A stretch of DNA of 64,000 nt from Macrostomum hystrix (lineage: Eukaryota > Platyhelminthes > Macrostomidae): positions 31,768,501 through 31,832,500 of the forward strand of contig CATNEN010000038.1 of assembly GCA_950097015.1 (NCBI GenBank), read 5' to 3'. Below, in pieces: positions 1 through 14,100 of this stretch; the first letter of the stretch is position 1; each line of letters begins with the position of its first letter. A model generated the notes under the pieces. It had not been told where the DNA came from and did no database searches. It worked only from the letters and a program-made list of their open reading frames with translations. Made by a program: the position numbers and the translations under genes.

Positions 1-400
1 CAATTTAAACATTAGCAAAACCAAGCTGTGGCAGCGCGATGTGCACTAACGCCTACTAACAGTAACACTCTAAGAATTACAGCTTAACCATACGAACTGA
101 GAAATGGATGAAAACCAGATGACATCAGTAAAACGGCCCTAGTTAGTACACACGTAAATTAGCTATGTAAATTAACACGTGAACTAAATTGCTAGGGGCG
201 CTTTCAACAAGTGACAACGTCACAAGTCAGTGGAATTGCCTCCTCGCTGGCTGCGGGTCTAGTGTCACCAAATGATGTGCCATTTCTCGCAGCCCTCCTG
301 CAAATATTATTATTAGTAAATACGGTCAAACCTGGAAGATTTAGTACAGTCAAAACATGGATCATGATTAGTATTATTTTCAAATCACAATAATTTCCAG
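1..400 (+). other. Intron upstream of the DEG/ENaC last exon
   Basis: No coding sequence is seen here. The segment ends in a good 3' splice site (TAATTTCCAG, 391-400). It contains a 5'-truncated SINE fragment at about 215-320. The matching donor lies outside the window. Confidence 0.7.
215..320 (+). mobile_element. 3' fragment of the tRNA-derived SINE
   Basis: The stretch GGAATTGCCTCCTCGCTGG ... TCTAGTGTCACCAAATGATG ... GCAGCCCTCCTGCAAATATT ends in a short ATT tail. It matches the 3' half of the SINE copies at 39078-39425 (+) and 32736-32950 (-). The tRNA-like head is missing, which is typical of a 5'-truncated copy. Confidence 0.65.
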
Positions 401-1158
401 CATGCTACGCGAAGTACTTCAGCGTCATAACACTGCGCTACTTCAACTGTAGACTAGCTGGGCATTTCCCGCTTCCGTCCGAGTATCGAAGCCTGCCAAA
501 CTGCCTCAACCTAACTGACTACCTTGACGATGTGAACCGAACTGTCGAGAAGTCGCTCAGTCTGATGAAGACACTGAAAATGCTTCAAGCAACAAACCAA
601 AACTTGGAATTACTAGATTTTGTCAATGTTATGAAGTTTGTCGCCAAAATGTGCAAATTCCAGGTTCCATGCGATGAGCTGGAATACTCAGCTAAACTCA
701 GCTCAAGCCTATATCCCGTGAAGCAAGGCTATCAGGCTTCATTGGCTACATTAATGCAGCAAATGGTTCAGGAGAGGCAGAGCCAGGGATACTCAGTTCC
801 AGGCCTGGATTGGCTAACTCAACTGTTGCTAACGGCCAACACTACCACGGAGAAGACCATTGCGTCGGACGCGCTATCGAACAATGTGATTCGGACACTG
901 ATTTGCGCGGGTGAGTTTCGCTCGACCAGCATCACGCAGAGCATCTCGTTCGGGCCGAATGATTTTTTAGCATCGTGCGGCGGCCTGATGGGTCTGTTCA
1001 TGGGTGCCAGTGTGCTCACTCTCGTTGAGGCTGTGGATCTGGTTCTGTGCCTCCTGGCCGGACACAGACTGCGTACCTCCGCTACGGCGGAAAGTCACGA
1101 CGAAAAGCCCGACACTGATGGTGTGAACATCGAATCATCATCGACGGTTGCTGGCTAA
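401..1158 (+). CDS. DEG/ENaC (amiloride-sensitive) cation channel, C-terminal exon
   Basis: This is the last exon of a trimeric plasma-membrane cation channel of the DEG/ENaC/ASIC/FaNaC superfamily; earlier exons lie outside the window. The exon starts after the acceptor TAATTTCCAG at 391-400 and encodes about 251 residues to a TAA at 1156-1158. The first ~50 residues hold a Cys-containing stretch (YFNCRLAGHFPLP, then PNCLNLTDYLDDV) like the end of the extracellular domain. Near the end is the TM2 signature GGLMGLFMGASVLTLVE, with the G-A-S selectivity filter and conserved Glu, followed by a hydrophobic segment and a polar ~45-residue cytoplasmic tail. A GTG at 532 opens part of this frame but is internal to the exon, so it is not a start. 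The superfamily call is firm from TM2; the subfamily and gating stimulus (peptide, acid, mechanical) cannot be told from this piece. Confidence 0.85.
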
Positions 1159-1558
1159 TCTAGACTTCTGATCTATATAAAATCATTCCAATCTGTTGAC
1201 CGATTTACTAACCTGACTCACTGTCTTTTTTATTCGTCCTTCAGAAAACCAATAATTTCCAATTCTTTCGGTTCCCCCAGAATTGTTGAATCGGTACCTG
1301 CACTACCTGGGGTAAACATTTTGGCATGTGTCGCGGCTTCCTAAGTCCATGGACTGGACAACTGTACACTGCCTTTGGAAGCGCCGAGCAATAGCTGGGC
1401 TAATCCACTCGCTGTTCCCCTCACCTAACAGTGGGTGAGGCGCAATGTCTGTCTATTCTGATGTACATATATTTTTACTAATTTCATTTTGACAGTTAAT
1501 TTTTTATTCAGTAATTTTTTAAGAGCACTTTGCATAGTACTGCGTAAACTAAAATCAA
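1159..1558. other. 3' flank of the DEG/ENaC gene
   Basis: No gene is seen. CCTCACC and GGTGAGG form a 7-bp inverted repeat with a short loop near 1419-1440. There is no AATAAA before Helitron copy 1 begins at 1559. The first AATAAA downstream, at 1879-1884, lies inside the Helitron 5' block, so the channel transcript may use a transposon-supplied polyadenylation signal. Confidence 0.4.
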
Positions 1559-2160
1559 TCCACTATACTAAAAATGAAATGCTTGGTTGGTTGGTTGGTT
1601 GCTTGTAATTGATTTTCTTCCGAACGGCTCAACCGATTTTCACCATTTCTTCACCAAAAGATGCTAAATATGGGGACAATTATACACGTATTTTTATTAA
1701 GCTTAACTTTATTGCTAAAGGGATTAAATATTCGAAAAACATGATTTTTTCAAAGGTCAAACCATCTTGGCCTATTGAGAATTTCACTGACAGCCACTGA
1801 ATTAGAATTGCGTCGTCAAATTGCGCAACAACCCCTAGCTGATTGAATTTGAAGCCTGCACTCTGGAGACAAATTGGAAATAAATGTACACAACCAACCG
1901 CGAGACTGAGTGTACTCTATTTTCTTACTTCATTGTACAAAGCCAGAACTTTGAGAATTCATTTTATAAGGCTGATTTTTGCACCCACTAACCAACAGTC
2001 GGAATAGCCGATGTGTAGGCACTAGGAATAGGTTATAGGCTAGGCTAGGGTTCGATTCTGCACTGCGTCAAATCATTTAGACTAATTTTCAGCCAGTAGT
2101 GATTGAAGATTATTTTAATTTATTTTTTCATTTCGTAAATAAAATATCATAAATCATAGC
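1559..2160 (+). mobile_element. Helitron 5' block, copy 1
   Basis: Unique ~600-bp left end shared with 24242-24864 and, reversed, 52961-53561. It contains the TTGG/TTGC tract near 1582-1605, the motif CGGCTCAACCGATTTTCACC, GCGCAACAACCCCTAGCTG, AATAAA signals near 1879 and 2137, and a TAGGCTAGGCTAGGG tract near 2038. A 63-codon open frame at 1609-1800 is conserved in position in copy 3 but has no recognisable domain and is not called as a gene. Confidence 0.75.
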
Positions 2161-5100
2161 AAATCTGACTTTGAATCATGGCAAAAATAGAGCTTGAATC
2201 ATGGCTAAACCAGCGTCTGAATCATGGCTAAACCAGAGTTTGAACCATGGCTTAACCAGAGTTTGAATCATGGCTAAACCAGAGTCTGAATCATGGCTTA
2301 ACCAGAATTTAAATCATGGCTAAACCAGAGTCTGAATCATGGCTTAACCAGAGTCTGAATCATGGCTAAACCAGAGTCTGAATCATGGCTAAACCAGAGT
2401 CTGAATCATCGCAAAACTGGAGTCTGAATCATGGCTAAACCATAGTCTGAATCATGGCTAAAATAGAGTCTGAATCATGGCTAAACCAGAGTCTGAATCA
2501 TGGCTTAACCAGAGTTTGAATCATGGCTAAACCAGAGTCTGAATCATGGCTAAACCAGAGTCTGAATCATGGCTAAACCAGAGTCTGAATCATGGCTAAA
2601 CCAGCGTCTGAATCATGGCTAAACCAGAGTCTGAATCATGGCAAAACTGGAGTCTGAATCATGGCTAAACCATAGTCTGAATCATGGCTAAAATAGAGTC
2701 TGAATCATGGCTAAACCAGAGTCTGAATCATGGCTTAACCAGAGTTTGAATCATGGCTAAACCAGAGTTTCAATCATGGCTAAACCAGCGTCTGAATCAT
2801 GGCTAAACCAGCGTCTGAATCATGGCTAAACCAGAGTTTGAATCATGGCTAAACCAGAGTTTGAATCATGGCTTAACCAGAGTCTGAATCATGGCTAAAC
2901 CAGCGTCTGAATCATGGCTAAAGCAGAGTTTGAATCATGGCTAAACCAGAGTCTGAATCATGGCTTAACCAGAGTCTGAATCATGGCTAAACCAGAGTCT
3001 GAATCATGGCTAAACCAGAGTCTGAATCATGGCTAAACCAGCGTCTGAATCATGGCTAAACCAGAGTTTGAATCATGGCTAAACCAGAGTTTGAATCATG
3101 GCTTAACCAGAGTCTGAATCATGGCTAAACCAGCGTCTGAATCATGGCTAAAGCAGAGTTTGAATCATGGCTAAACCAGAGTTTGAATCATGGCTTAACC
3201 AGAGTTTGAATCATGGCTAAACCAGAGTCTGAATCATGGCTTAACCAGAATTTAAATCATGGCTAAACCAGCGTCTGAATCATGGCTTAACCAGAGTCTG
3301 AATCATGGCTAAACCAGAGTCTGAATCATGGCTAAACCAGAGTCTGAATCATGGCAAAACTGGAGTCTGAATCATGGCTAAACCATAGTCTGAATCATGG
3401 CTAAAATAGAGTCTGAATCATGGCTAAACCAGAGTCTGAATCATGGCTAAACTAGAGTCTGAATCATGGCTAAACCAGAGTCTGAATCATGGCTAAACTA
3501 GAGTCTGAATCATGGCTAAACCAGCGTCTGAATCATGGCTAAACCAGAGTCTGAATCATGGCTAAACCAGAGTCTGAATCATGGCTTAACCAGAGTCTGA
3601 ATCATGGCTAAACCAGAGTCTGAATCATGGCTAAACCAGAGTCTGAATCATGGCTTAACCAGAGTCTGAATCATGGCTAAACCAGAGTCTGAATCATGGC
3701 TAAACCAGAGTCTGAATCATGGCAAAACTGGAGTCTGAATCATGGCTAAACCATAGTCTGAATCATGGCTAAAATAGAGTCTGAATCATGGCTAAACCAG
3801 AGTCTGAATCATGGCTTAACCAGAGTTTGAATCATGGCTAAACCAGAGTCTGAATCATGGCTAAACCAGAGTCTGAATCATGGCTAAACCAGAGTCTGAA
3901 TCATGGCTAAACCAGCGTCTGAATCATGGCTAAACCAGAGTTTGAATCATGGCTAAACCAGAGTTTGAATCATGGCTTAACCAGAGTCTGAATCATGGCT
4001 AAACCAGCGTCTGAATCATGGCTAAAGCAGAGTTTGAATCATGGCTAAACCAGAGTTTGAATCATGGCTTAACCAGAGTTTGAATCATGGCTAAACCAGA
4101 GTCTGAATCATGGCTTAACCAGAGTCTGAATCATGGCTAAACCAGAGTCTGAATCATGGCAAAACTGGAGTCTGAATCATGGCTAAACCATAGTCTGAAT
4201 CATGGCTAAAATAGAGTCTGAATCATGGCTAAACCAGAGTCTGAATCATGGCTAAACTAGAGTCTGAATCATGGCTAAACCAGAGTCTGAATCATGGCTA
4301 AACCAGAGTCTGAATCATGGCTAAACTAGAGTCTGAATCATGGCTAAACCAGCGTCTGAATCATGGCTAAACCAGAGTCTGAATCATGGCTTAACCAGAG
4401 TCTGAATCATGGCTAAACCAGAGTCTGAATCATGGCTAAACCAGAGTCTGAATCATGGCAAAACTGGAGTCTGAATCATGGCTAAACTAGAGTCTGAATC
4501 ATGGCTAAACCAGAGTCTGAATCATGGCTAAACTAGAGTCTGAATCATGGCTAAACCAGCGTCTGAATCATGGCTAAACCAGAGTCTGAATCATGGCTTA
4601 ACCAGAGTCTGAATCATGGCTAAACCAGAGTCTGAATCATGGCTAAACCAGAGTCTGAATCATGGCAAAACTGGAGTCTGAATCATGGCTAAACCAGAGT
4701 CTGAATCATGGCAAAACCAGAGTCTGAATCATGGCTAAACCATAGTCTGAATCATGGCTAAAATAGAGTCTGAATCATGGCTAAACCAGAGTCTGAATCA
4801 TGGCTTAACCAGAGTTTGAATCATGGCTAAACCAGAGTCTGAATCATGGCTAAACCAGAGTCTGAATCATGGCTAAACCAGAGTCTGAATCATGGCTAAA
4901 CCAGCGTCTGAATCATGGCTAAACCAGAGTCTGAATCATGGCAAAACTGGAGTCTGAATCATGGCTAAACCATAGTCTGAATCATGGCTAAAATAGAGTC
5001 TGAATCATGGCTAAACCAGAGTCTGAATCATGGCTTAACCAGAGTTTGAATCATGGCTAAACCAGAGTTTCAATCATGGCTAAACCAGCGTCTGAATCAT

Positions 5101-8100
5101 GGCTAAACCAGCGTCTGAATCATGGCTAAACCAGAGTTTGAATCATGGCTAAACCAGAGTTTGAATCATGGCTTAACCAGAGTCTGAATCATGGCTAAAC
5201 CAGCGTCTGAATCATGGCTAAAGCAGAGTTTGAATCATGGCTAAACCAGAGTCTGAATCATGGCTTAACCAGAGTCTGAATCATGGCTAAACCAGAGTCT
5301 GAATCATGGCTAAACCAGAGTCTGAATCATGGCTAAACCAGCGTCTGAATCATGGCTAAACCAGAGTTTGAATCATGGCTAAACCAGAGTTTGAATCATG
5401 GCTTAACCAGAGTCTGAATCATGGCTAAACCAGCGTCTGAATCATGGCTAAAGCAGAGTTTGAATCATGGCTAAACCAGAGTTTGAATCATGGCTTAACC
5501 AGAGTTTGAATCATGGCTAAACCAGAGTCTGAATCATGGCTTAACCAGAATTTAAATCATGGCTAAACCAGCGTCTGAATCATGGCTTAACCAGAGTCTG
5601 AATCATGGCTAAACCAGAGTCTGAATCATGGCTAAACCAGAGTCTGAATCATGGCAAAACTGGAGTCTGAATCATGGCTAAACCATAGTCTGAATCATGG
5701 CTAAAATAGAGTCTGAATCATGGCTAAACCAGAGTCTGAATCATGGCTAAACTAGAGTCTGAATCATGGCTAAACCAGAGTCTGAATCATGGCTAAACTA
5801 GAGTCTGAATCATGGCTAAACCGGCGTCTGAATCATGGCTAAACCAGAGTCTGAATCATGGCTAAACCAGAGTCTGAATCATGGCTTAACCAGAGTCTGA
5901 ATCATGGCTAAACCAGAGTCTGAATCATGGCTAAACCAGAGTCTGAATCATGGCTTAACCAGAGTCTGAATCATGGCTAAACCAGAGTCTGAATCATGGC
6001 TAAACCAGAGTCTGAATCATGGCAAAACTGGAGTCTGAATCATGGATAAACCATAGTCTGAATCATGGCTAAAATAGAGTCTGAATCATGGCTAAACCAG
6101 AGTCTGAATCATGGCTTAACCAGAGTTTGAATCATGGCTAAACCAGAGTCTGAATCATGGCTAAACCAGAGTCTGAATCATGGCTAAACCAGAGTCTGAA
6201 TCATGGCTAAACCAGCGTCTGAATCATGGCTAAACCAGAGTTTGAATCATGGCTAAACCAGAGTTTGAATCATGGCTTAACCAGAGTCTGAATCATGGCT
6301 AAACCAGCGTCTGAATCATGGCTAAAGCAGAGTCTGAATCATGGCTAAACCAGAGTCTGAATCATGGCAAAACTGGAGTCTGAATCATGGCTAAACCATA
6401 GTCTGAATCATGGCTAAAATAGAGTCTGAATCATGGCTAAACCAGAGTCTGAATCATGGCTAAACTAGAGTCTGAATCATGGCTAAACCAGAGTCTGAAT
6501 CATGGCTAAACTAGAGTCTGAATCATGGCTAAACCAGCGTCTGAATCATGGCTAAACCAGAGTCTGAATCATGGCTAAACCAGAGTCTGAATCATGGCTT
6601 AACCAGAGTCTGAATCATGGCTAAACCAGAGTCTGAATCATGGCTAAACCAGAGTCTGAATCATGGCTTAACCAGAGTCTGAATCATGGCTAAACCAGAG
6701 TCTGAATCATGGCTAAACCAGAGTCTGAATCATGGCAAAACTGGAGTCTGAATCATGGCTAAACCATAGTCTGAATCATGGCTAAAATAGAGTCTGAATC
6801 ATGGCTAAACCAGAGTCTGAATCATGGCTTAACCAGAGTTTGAATCATGGCTAAACCAGAGTCTGAATCATGGCTAAACCAGAGTCTGAATCATGGCTAA
6901 ACCAGAGTCTGAATCATGGCTAAACCAGCGTCTGAATCATGGCTAAACCAGAGTTTGAATCATGGCTAAACCAGAGTTTGAATCATGGCTTAACCAGAGT
7001 CTGAATCATGGCTAAACCAGCGTCTGAATCATGGCTAAAGCAGAGTTTGAATCATGGCTAAACCAGAGTTTGAATCATGGCTTAACCAGAGTTTGAATCA
7101 TGGCTAAACCAGAGTCTGAATCATGGCTTAACCAGAATTTAAATCATGGCTAAACCAGCGTCTGAATCATGGCTTAACCAGAGTCTGAATCATGGCTAAA
7201 CCAGAGTCTGAATCATGGCTAAACCAGAGTCTGAATCATGGCAAAACTGGAGTCTGAATCATGGCTAAACCATAGTCTGAATCATGGCTAAAATAGAGTC
7301 TGAATCATGGCTAAACCAGAGTCTGAATCATGGCTAAACTAGAGTCTGAATCATGGCTAAACCAGAGTCTGAATCATGGCTAAACTAGAGTCTGAATCAT
7401 GGCTAAACCAGCGTCTGAATCATGGCTAAACCAGAGTCTGAATCATGGCTAAACCAGAGTCTGAATCATGGCTTAACCAGAGTCTGAATCATGGCTAAAC
7501 CAGAGTCTGAATCATGGCTAAACCAGAGTCTGAATCATGGCTTAACCAGAGTCTGAATCATGGCTAAACCAGAGTCTGAATCATGGCTAAACCAGAGTCT
7601 GAATCATGGCAAAACTGGAGTCTGAATCATGGCTAAACCATAGTCTGAATCATGGCTAAAATAGAGTCTGAATCATGGCTAAACCAGAGTCTGAATCATG
7701 GCTTAACCAGAGTTTGAATCATGGCTAAACCAGAGTCTGAATCATGGCTAAACCAGAGTCTGAATCATGGCTAAACCAGAGTCTGAATCATGGCTAAACC
7801 AGCGTCTGAATCATGGCTAAACCAGAGTTTGAATCATGGCTAAACCAGAGTTTGAATCATGGCTTAACCAGAGTCTGAATCATGGCTAAACCAGCGTCTG
7901 AATCATGGCTAAAGCAGAGTTTGAATCATGGCTAAACCAGAGTTTGAATCATGGCTTAACCAGAGTTTGAATCATGGCTAAACCAGAGTCTGAATCATGG
8001 CTTAACCAGAGTCTGAATCATGGCTAAACCAGAGTCTGAATCATGGCAAAACTGGAGTCTGAATCATGGCTAAACCATAGTCTGAATCATGGCTAAAATA

Positions 8101-11100
8101 GAGTCTGAATCATGGCTAAACCAGAGTCTGAATCATGGCTAAACTAGAGTCTGAATCATGGCTAAACCAGAGTCTGAATCATGGCTAAACCAGAGTCTGA
8201 ATCATGGCTAAACTAGAGTCTGAATCATGGCTAAACCAGCGTCTGAATCATGGCTAAACCAGAGTCTGAATCATGGCTTAACCAGAGTCTGAATCATGGC
8301 TAAACCAGAGTCTGAATCATGGCTAAACCAGAGTCTGAATCATGGCAAAACTGGAGTCTGAATCATGGCTAAACTAGAGTCTGAATCATGGCTAAACCAG
8401 AGTCTGAATCATGGCTAAACTAGAGTCTGAATCATGGCTAAACCAGCGTCTGAATCATGGCTAAACCAGAGTCTGAATCATGGCTTAACCAGAGTCTGAA
8501 TCATGGCTAAACCAGAGTCTGAATCATGGCTAAACCAGAGTCTGAATCATGGCAAAACTGGAGTCTGAATCATGGCTAAACCAGAGTCTGAATCATGGCA
8601 AAACCAGAGTCTGAATCATGGCTAAACCATAGTCTGAATCATGGCTAAAATAGAGTCTGAATCATGGCTAAACCAGAGTCTGAATCATGGCTTAACCAGA
8701 GTTTGAATCATGGCTAAACCAGAGTCTGAATCATGGCTAAACCAGAGTCTGAATCATGGCTAAACCAGAGTCTGAATCATGGCTAAACCAGCGTCTGAAT
8801 CATGGCTAAACCAGAGTCTGAATCATGGCAAAACTGGAGTCTGAATCATGGCTAAACCATAGTCTGAATCATGGCTAAAATAGAGTCTGAATCATGGCTA
8901 AACCAGAGTCTGAATCATGGCTTAACCAGAGTTTGAATCATGGCTAAACCAGAGTTTCAATCATGGCTAAACCAGCGTCTGAATCATGGCTAAACCAGCG
9001 TCTGAATCATGGCTAAACCAGAGTTTGAATCATGGCTAAACCAGAGTTTGAATCATGGCTTAACCAGAGTCTGAATCATGGCTAAACCAGCGTCTGAATC
9101 ATGGCTAAAGCAGAGTTTGAATCATGGCTAAACCAGAGTCTGAATCATGGCTTAACCAGAGTCTGAATCATGGCTAAACCAGAGTCTGAATCATGGCTAA
9201 ACCAGAGTCTGAATCATGGCTAAACCAGCGTCTGAATCATGGCTAAACCAGAGTTTGAATCATGGCTAAACCAGAGTTTGAATCATGGCTTAACCAGAGT
9301 CTGAATCATGGCTAAACCAGCGTCTGAATCATGGCTAAAGCAGAGTTTGAATCATGGCTAAACCAGAGTTTGAATCATGGCTTAACCAGAGTTTGAATCA
9401 TGGCTAAACCAGAGTCTGAATCATGGCTTAACCAGAATTTAAATCATGGCTAAACCAGCGTCTGAATCATGGCTTAACCAGAGTCTGAATCATGGCTAAA
9501 CCAGAGTCTGAATCATGGCTAAACCAGAGTCTGAATCATGGCAAAACTGGAGTCTGAATCATGGCTAAACCATAGTCTGAATCATGGCTAAAATAGAGTC
9601 TGAATCATGGCTAAACCAGAGTCTGAATCATGGCTAAACTAGAGTCTGAATCATGGCTAAACCAGAGTCTGAATCATGGCTAAACTAGAGTCTGAATCAT
9701 GGCTAAACCGGCGTCTGAATCATGGCTAAACCAGAGTCTGAATCATGGCTAAACCAGAGTCTGAATCATGGCTTAACCAGAGTCTGAATCATGGCTAAAC
9801 CAGAGTCTGAATCATGGCTAAACCAGAGTCTGAATCATGGCTTAACCAGAGTCTGAATCATGGCTAAACCAGAGTCTGAATCATGGCTAAACCAGAGTCT
9901 GAATCATGGCAAAACTGGAGTCTGAATCATGGATAAACCATAGTCTGAATCATGGCTAAAATAGAGTCTGAATCATGGCTAAACCAGAGTCTGAATCATG
10001 GCTTAACCAGAGTTTGAATCATGGCTAAACCAGAGTCTGAATCATGGCTAAACCAGAGTCTGAATCATGGCTAAACCAGAGTCTGAATCATGGCTAAACC
10101 AGCGTCTGAATCATGGCTAAACCAGAGTTTGAATCATGGCTAAACCAGAGTTTGAATCATGGCTTAACCAGAGTCTGAATCATGGCTAAACCAGCGTCTG
10201 AATCATGGCTAAAGCAGAGTCTGAATCATGGCTAAACCAGAGTCTGAATCATGGCAAAACTGGAGTCTGAATCATGGCTAAACCATAGTCTGAATCATGG
10301 CTAAAATAGAGTCTGAATCATGGCTAAACCAGAGTCTGAATCATGGCTAAACTAGAGTCTGAATCATGGCTAAACCAGAGTCTGAATCATGGCTAAACTA
10401 GAGTCTGAATCATGGCTAAACCAGCGTCTGAATCATGGCTAAACCAGAGTCTGAATCATGGCTAAACCAGAGTCTGAATCATGGCTTAACCAGAGTCTGA
10501 ATCATGGCTAAACCAGAGTCTGAATCATGGCTAAACCAGAGTCTGAATCATGGCTTAACCAGAGTCTGAATCATGGCTAAACCAGAGTCTGAATCATGGC
10601 TAAACCAGAGTCTGAATCATGGCAAAACTGGAGTCTGAATCATGGCTAAACCATAGTCTGAATCATGGCTAAAATAGAGTCTGAATCATGGCTAAACCAG
10701 AGTCTGAATCATGGCTTAACCAGAGTTTGAATCATGGCTAAACCAGAGTCTGAATCATGGCTAAACCAGAGTCTGAATCATGGCTAAACCAGAGTCTGAA
10801 TCATGGCTAAACCAGCGTCTGAATCATGGCTAAACCAGAGTTTGAATCATGGCTAAACCAGAGTTTGAATCATGGCTTAACCAGAGTCTGAATCATGGCT
10901 AAACCAGCGTCTGAATCATGGCTAAAGCAGAGTTTGAATCATGGCTAAACCAGAGTTTGAATCATGGCTTAACCAGAGTTTGAATCATGGCTAAACCAGA
11001 GTCTGAATCATGGCTTAACCAGAGTCTGAATCATGGCTAAACCAGAGTCTGAATCATGGCAAAACTGGAGTCTGAATCATGGCTAAACCATAGTCTGAAT

Positions 11101-14100
11101 CATGGCTAAAATAGAGTCTGAATCATGGCTAAACCAGAGTCTGAATCATGGCTAAACTAGAGTCTGAATCATGGCTAAACCAGAGTCTGAATCATGGCTA
11201 AACCAGAGTCTGAATCATGGCTAAACTAGAGTCTGAATCATGGCTAAACCAGCGTCTGAATCATGGCTAAACCAGAGTCTGAATCATGGCTTAACCAGAG
11301 TCTGAATCATGGCTAAACCAGAGTCTGAATCATGGCTAAACCAGAGTCTGAATCATGGCAAAACTGGAGTCTGAATCATGGCTAAACTAGAGTCTGAATC
11401 ATGGCTAAACCAGAGTCTGAATCATGGCTAAACTAGAGTCTGAATCATGGCTAAACCAGCGTCTGAATCATGGCTAAACCAGAGTCTGAATCATGGCTTA
11501 ACCAGAGTCTGAATCATGGCTAAACCAGAGTCTGAATCATGGCTAAACCAGAGTCTGAATCATGGCAAAACTGGAGTCTGAATCATGGCTAAACCAGAGT
11601 CTGAATCATGGCAAAACCAGAGTCTGAATCATGGCTAAACCATAGTCTGAATCATGGCTAAAATAGAGTCTGAATCATGGCTAAACCAGAGTCTGAATCA
11701 TGGCTTAACCAGAGTTTGAATCATGGCTAAACCAGAGTCTGAATCATGGCTAAACCAGAGTCTGAATCATGGCTAAACCAGAGTCTGAATCATGGCTAAA
11801 CCAGCGTCTGAATCATGGCTAAACCAGAGTCTGAATCATGGCAAAACTGGAGTCTGAATCATGGCTAAACCATAGTCTGAATCATGGCTAAAATAGAGTC
11901 TGAATCATGGCTAAACCAGAGTCTGAATCATGGCTTAACCAGAGTTTGAATCATGGCTAAACCAGAGTTTCAATCATGGCTAAACCAGCGTCTGAATCAT
12001 GGCTAAACCAGCGTCTGAATCATGGCTAAACCAGAGTTTGAATCATGGCTAAACCAGAGTTTGAATCATGGCTTAACCAGAGTCTGAATCATGGCTAAAC
12101 CAGCGTCTGAATCATGGCTAAAGCAGAGTTTGAATCATGGCTAAACCAGAGTCTGAATCATGGCTTAACCAGAGTCTGAATCATGGCTAAACCAGAGTCT
12201 GAATCATGGCTAAACCAGAGTCTGAATCATGGCTAAACCAGCGTCTGAATCATGGCTAAACCAGAGTTTGAATCATGGCTAAACCAGAGTTTGAATCATG
12301 GCTTAACCAGAGTCTGAATCATGGCTAAACCAGCGTCTGAATCATGGCTAAAGCAGAGTTTGAATCATGGCTAAACCAGAGTTTGAATCATGGCTTAACC
12401 AGAGTTTGAATCATGGCTAAACCAGAGTCTGAATCATGGCTTAACCAGAATTTAAATCATGGCTAAACCAGCGTCTGAATCATGGCTTAACCAGAGTCTG
12501 AATCATGGCTAAACCAGAGTCTGAATCATGGCTAAACCAGAGTCTGAATCATGGCAAAACTGGAGTCTGAATCATGGCTAAACCATAGTCTGAATCATGG
12601 CTAAAATAGAGTCTGAATCATGGCTAAACCAGAGTCTGAATCATGGCTAAACTAGAGTCTGAATCATGGCTAAACCAGAGTCTGAATCATGGCTAAACTA
12701 GAGTCTGAATCATGGCTAAACCGGCGTCTGAATCATGGCTAAACCAGAGTCTGAATCATGGCTAAACCAGAGTCTGAATCATGGCTTAACCAGAGTCTGA
12801 ATCATGGCTAAACCAGAGTCTGAATCATGGCTAAACCAGAGTCTGAATCATGGCTTAACCAGAGTCTGAATCATGGCTAAACCAGAGTCTGAATCATGGC
12901 TAAACCAGAGTCTGAATCATGGCAAAACTGGAGTCTGAATCATGGATAAACCATAGTCTGAATCATGGCTAAAATAGAGTCTGAATCATGGCTAAACCAG
13001 AGTCTGAATCATGGCTTAACCAGAGTTTGAATCATGGCTAAACCAGAGTCTGAATCATGGCTAAACCAGAGTCTGAATCATGGCTAAACCAGAGTCTGAA
13101 TCATGGCTAAACCAGCGTCTGAATCATGGCTAAACCAGAGTTTGAATCATGGCTAAACCAGAGTTTGAATCATGGCTTAACCAGAGTCTGAATCATGGCT
13201 AAACCAGCGTCTGAATCATGGCTAAAGCAGAGTTTGAATCATGGCTAAACCAGAGTTTGAATCATGGCTTAACCAGAGTTTGAATCATGGCTAAACCAGA
13301 GTCTGAATCATGGCTTAACCAGAGTCTGAATCATGGCTAAACCAGAGTCTGAATCATGGCAAAACTGGAGTCTGAATCATGGCTAAACCATAGTCTGAAT
13401 CATGGCTAAAATAGAGTCTGAATCATGGCTAAACCAGAGTCTGAATCATGGCTAAACTAGAGTCTGAATCATGGCTAAACCAGAGTCTGAATCATGGCTA
13501 AACCAGAGTCTGAATCATGGCTAAACTAGAGTCTGAATCATGGCTAAACCAGCGTCTGAATCATGGCTAAACCAGAGTCTGAATCATGGCTTAACCAGAG
13601 TCTGAATCATGGCTAAACCAGAGTCTGAATCATGGCTAAACCAGAGTCTGAATCATGGCAAAACTGGAGTCTGAATCATGGCTAAACTAGAGTCTGAATC
13701 ATGGCTAAACCAGAGTCTGAATCATGGCTAAACTAGAGTCTGAATCATGGCTAAACCAGAGTCTGAATCATGGCTAAACCAGAGTCTGAATCATGGCTTA
13801 ACCAGAGTCTGAATCATGGCTAAACCAGAGTCTGAATCATGGCTAAACCAGAGTCTGAATCATGGCAAAACTGGAGTCTGAATCATGGCTAAACCATAGT
13901 CTGAATCATGGCTAAAATAGAGTCTGAATCATGGCTAAACCAGCGTCTGAATCATGGCTAAACCAGAGTCTGAATCATGGCAAAACTGGAGTCTGAATCA
14001 TGGCTAAACCATAGTCTGAATCATGGCTAAAATAGAGTCTGAATCATGGCTAAACCAGAGTCTGAATCATGGCTTAACCAGAGTTTGAATCATGGCTAAA

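Noticed and set aside
1609-1800. 63-codon frame in the Helitron 5' block, also present in copy 3 (53515-53324)
   Set aside because: Position is conserved because the block is a repeat; the sequence has no domain, copy 2 does not keep it as a full frame, and non-autonomous elements need no such product.
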